Shown here piece after piece: positions 61,634-64,000 of a stretch of 64,000 nucleotides of DNA. Position 1 is the stretch's first letter; each line of letters begins with the position of its first letter. The stretch is from the NCBI GenBank assembly GCA_016716225.1, contig JADJWT010000001.1:1302001-1366000 (forward strand), read 5' to 3'. The notes beneath the pieces are model-generated. The model was not told the origin of the DNA, did no database searches, and saw nothing but the letters and a program-made list of their open reading frames with translations. The stretch is from Ignavibacteriota bacterium (GTDB lineage: Bacteria; Bacteroidota; Ignavibacteria; Ignavibacteriales; Melioribacteraceae). Position numbers and translations under genes: made by a program.

Positions 61634-64000
61634 CTATTTCTTTATTTCATTCAACTTTCTAACAACTGCAAATTTTGCTGCGGCTAAAGTTTCGCGATTA
61701 ACTTTTTCTGTAATTCTACCGCGCGTAATATCTTCTAAATTTATATAACCATTTATGAACAATAATTGAAGAATCATATTATTTTCAATTGTTGATTTAT
61801 TATATCCTTCGGCAATATAAAGTTTATCGCAATCTTTATAAAATTCATTAGCAAAATTTTGATTGTTAGGTAAATCCATAAGCTGTTCATAGGTTTCGGT
61901 ATAACCGTTAAGTTCAACATTAATATTTGGTGTTACCAAAAGTGGAGAAAACTCTTTATGTTTTTCAACCGGACAAAATCCCTTTAGCGAAGTTAAATCA
62001 ACGGGTACTTTTTCATTATCAATTCTAACAAATTGAGCTTTACGCATTTGCTCAAGTTGGTAAAGGAAAAAGTTATATCTATTAACCTCAGCATTTTGTT
62101 TTTCATCAGAGAATATATGAGAGTATTTTTCTTTAACAATATTTCTAACGTAATTTTTATTTTTATTAATTTCCGGTTTAGAAATTCTAACTTCTTGAAT
62201 CATTTTAACCATATCTTGTGCAGCTGCTTGCGGTCCGGTAATTTCTTTTCCTTTTCTTCCAAGATCGGTTGATAATATTCCGAAACGAATATGTCTTCCA
62301 GCACCTTTTTCTTTTTCGCCGCCTTTCAAAATATTAACTAAATGTTTCTTCATTTCGTATTGACCTTCTTCGGCAATGAAAGGTTGACCAGCTGGTGTGC
62401 TTGCAAGAGAATTGAAGAAGCTACTAAATATTGCTCGATCTATAAGAATTTCTTTTGAATTAGATTCTTCAGATTTTATATCAATACAATTTGCAATAAA
62501 TCTGTTTTTGATTATATCAAATTTTACAGAATCAATTTTATATTTAAAACTATCAGAATGTTTGAATATTTTTTTATTGAAAATTTTATTTACAGCTTCT
62601 TCAATATCAATTTTTTCAATCAATTTGTATGATGAACATAAATAATATTTTCCTGTAAATTCATCAAATTCCCAATCAAGAACATCATCAAGATAATTTC
62701 CATGTTTATCCATTACTTCAACCACATTTTTATCATTTGTGTATCGTAGCAAAGTACGTTGGAAATTAGGATTATCCGAACTTGTTGCTTTCTCTTTTCT
62801 TTCGCCGTGTGAATGTCTGTACAATAAAAAGTTTTCGGGATTTTTATAAACCGTAATACCAGCTTCTTGTCGACCGAAATTACTTGCGGTTAACATGATA
62901 TCAATTTTGTACGGCATTTTAATATCACATAGTCCGCTAATTGTACTTCTCGAATTTAAATCTTCAACGTTACTATCTGCAGCACTTTCAAAAAGAGAAT
63001 TGTAATATTTAATAAAATCGGGATCAAAATCTGTTACACGTGAAAAATCTCCTTCTTCAGTTCCAATTCCATAAAGATTTCCGTCAACATCCGGAAATAC
63101 GTAAAACATATCACCGGCAATTAATTTAATTGAGCGAATTCCGGGCAAATCTTTTTTCAGCCATTTTAACATCATTGCCGCAAGCATTTCTGATTTTCCA
63201 ACTCCGCTATCGCCATCAACTTGAATTACAAACAAACTTCCGTCTTCTTCTTCAACAGCAAATAATGAACCATGAACCGGCATTCCGCCCATTTCCTTAA
63301 CTTTTTCATTCATCATTGTAAGCCAAGGTTTTTTAATATTTCCGAAATAATCGGTTTTCATTTTTAGCGGCGTTACTAAAGTTTTAATATTTCCATTTGG
63401 TCCCTTAATATTGAAATAACCAATCTGCGGATATGAAATTACCTTTTCGGGAGCGCCATAAAATAAAATTACATCGGGAATAAAATCTTTTAAATCACTT
63501 AAACTAACTTCATCAGCAGTTATTAAACGATGATTATCAGTCAAATATTTTATATATGATTTTTGAATTACATATAGAACTTTTACAAAACCATGTTTAA
63601 TAATTTTGCATCTGTAATCATCTGCATCCATATTTTCAACAAATTTAGATATACGATTTTTAAAGAAAACAGCAGAAGGTTTTGTGTCTAATTTTTTTAT
63701 GTATTCATTTAAATCTTCATATTTTCTTTCTTCGGTATTTTCATTATCGCGATCGACTTTGTGCATTGCATATTCGCGTTTTTTGGCATCGGTTACAATG
63801 CGTGTATGAGTTTGAACCGGCTGCTCTGATGCAATTACTCCGCATTTCTTCATAACTTCTTCAATCCATTTTAACGAACCATCATCAAATGAATTTAAAG
63901 TCTTATTACCGAAATCATAATTTTTATGAAGTGTAATTCCATGCTGAATCATTTCGTTAATGCTGGAATTTTGTTGTCTGTATTGGGTTTCTACAAACTT
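61634..64000 (-). CDS. large P-loop protein, PEPCK/HprK-like (runs off window)
   Basis: A protein of at least 772 residues. From ATG 63952 upstream to the window edge the frame stays open for 16 more codons and no ribosome site precedes that ATG, so the true start probably lies outside. The P-loop GDSGVGKSE is at 247-255 (counted from ATG 63952) and resembles the HPr kinase/PEPCK P-loop. Next to it lie IKLIAGDMFYVFPDVDGNLY and a Gly/Asp-rich segment GTEEGDFSRVTDFDPD. The last third has no family marker I recognise. It might be a PEP carboxykinase-like or kinase-like ATPase. It is convergent to the decarboxylase gene and separated by a hairpin. Confidence 0.6.
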   Translation of the reverse strand, partial: KFVETQYRQQNSSINEMIQHGITLHKNYDFGNKTLNSFDDGSLKWIEEVMKKCGVIASEQPVQTHTRIVTDAKKREYAMHKVDRDNENTEERKYEDLNEYIKKLDTKPSAVFFKNRISKFVENMDADDYRCKIIKHGFVKVLYVIQKSYIKYLTDNHRLITADEVSLSDLKDFIPDVILFYGAPEKVISYPQIGYFNIKGPNGNIKTLVTPLKMKTDYFGNIKKPWLTMMNEKVKEMGGMPVHGSLFAVEEEDGSLFVIQVDGDSGVGKSEMLAAMMLKWLKKDLPGIRSIKLIAGDMFYVFPDVDGNLYGIGTEEGDFSRVTDFDPDFIKYYNSLFESAADSNVEDLNSRSTISGLCDIKMPYKIDIMLTASNFGRQEAGITVYKNPENFLLYRHSHGERKEKATSSDNPNFQRTLLRYTNDKNVVEVMDKHGNYLDDVLDWEFDEFTGKYYLCSSYKLIEKIDIEEAVNKIFNKKIFKHSDSFKYKIDSVKFDIIKNRFIANCIDIKSEESNSKEILIDRAIFSSFFNSLASTPAGQPFIAEEGQYEMKKHLVNILKGGEKEKGAGRHIRFGILSTDLGRKGKEITGPQAAAQDMVKMIQEVRISKPEINKNKNYVRNIVKEKYSHIFSDEKQNAEVNRYNFFLYQLEQMRKAQFVRIDNEKVPVDLTSLKGFCPVEKHKEFSPLLVTPNINVELNGYTETYEQLMDLPNNQNFANEFYKDCDKLYIAEGYNKSTIENNMILQLLFINGYINLEDITRGRITEKVNRETLAAAKFAVVRKLNEIKK

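Noticed and set aside
1..64000. tRNA or rRNA genes
   Set aside because: Read for cloverleaf arms and rRNA core sequences by eye; none was convincing. A covariance search would be decisive.

Overview
The window is very AT-rich, and every protein is shaped by A/T-ending codons. It looks like a chromosomal segment of an Ignavibacteria-type bacterium (Ignavibacteriota/Chlorobi side of the FCB group). The best evidence is a 1263-residue secreted protein ending in a type IX secretion sorting domain with the QNYPNPFNPST signature, plus many lipoproteins and small outer-membrane beta-barrels. Clear GGAG-type ribosome sites argue against typical Bacteroidia. Many genes appear to use TTG starts. I saw no rRNA, tRNA, CRISPR array, transposon or phage genes.

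Bases 1-12394 are one leftward surface-polysaccharide cluster. In transcription order it holds a GT2 lipid-linked glycosyltransferase, an NAD epimerase, two GT4 transferases, the UDP-GlcNAc 2-epimerase WecB, a YfhO-type membrane protein, a small HTH/nucleotidyltransferase-like regulator with a perfect 13-bp inverted repeat on its start codon, a further GT4, a methyltransferase, and a Wzx-type flippase cut by the window edge. Bases 12500-18900 carry ordinary genes: a small Cys-motif membrane protein, a BtuF-like lipoprotein, DUF456, an NmrA-like reductase, a BON/LysM protein, a thioredoxin, a GH13 lipoprotein and an AI-2E family permease.

Bases 18900-35400 are an envelope and regulation region. 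A TPR-HTH regulator is followed by small secreted proteins, then an ECF sigma factor and a Ser/Thr kinase with TPRs. These two are flanked on both sides by paralogous pairs of a beta-barrel and a Gly-rich lipoprotein. The giant Asp-box T9SS cargo and three more beta-barrels follow.

Bases 35700-49800 hold a GT2/DUF4922 pair. After it comes a leftward signalling set: a PAS histidine kinase, an NtrC-type regulator and a receiver-PP2C phosphatase, preceded by an exceptional 2433-residue protein with an N-terminal cNMP-binding-like domain, about 2100 residues of coiled coil and a C-terminal STAS domain.

Bases 50247-59266 are the most striking part, a rightward cluster that reads as an electron conduit. 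It encodes a di-heme b-type membrane protein, a membrane-anchored ferredoxin-flavoprotein whose FAD domain looks circularly permuted, a cytochrome with 20 CxxCH motifs, a cytochrome with 46 CxxCH motifs, and an outer-membrane barrel. The proposed flow is cytoplasmic reductant, flavoprotein, heme b, periplasmic multiheme wire, barrel (or the reverse). The window ends with a PhzF-like protein, an aromatic amino acid decarboxylase and a large P-loop protein that runs to the right edge.
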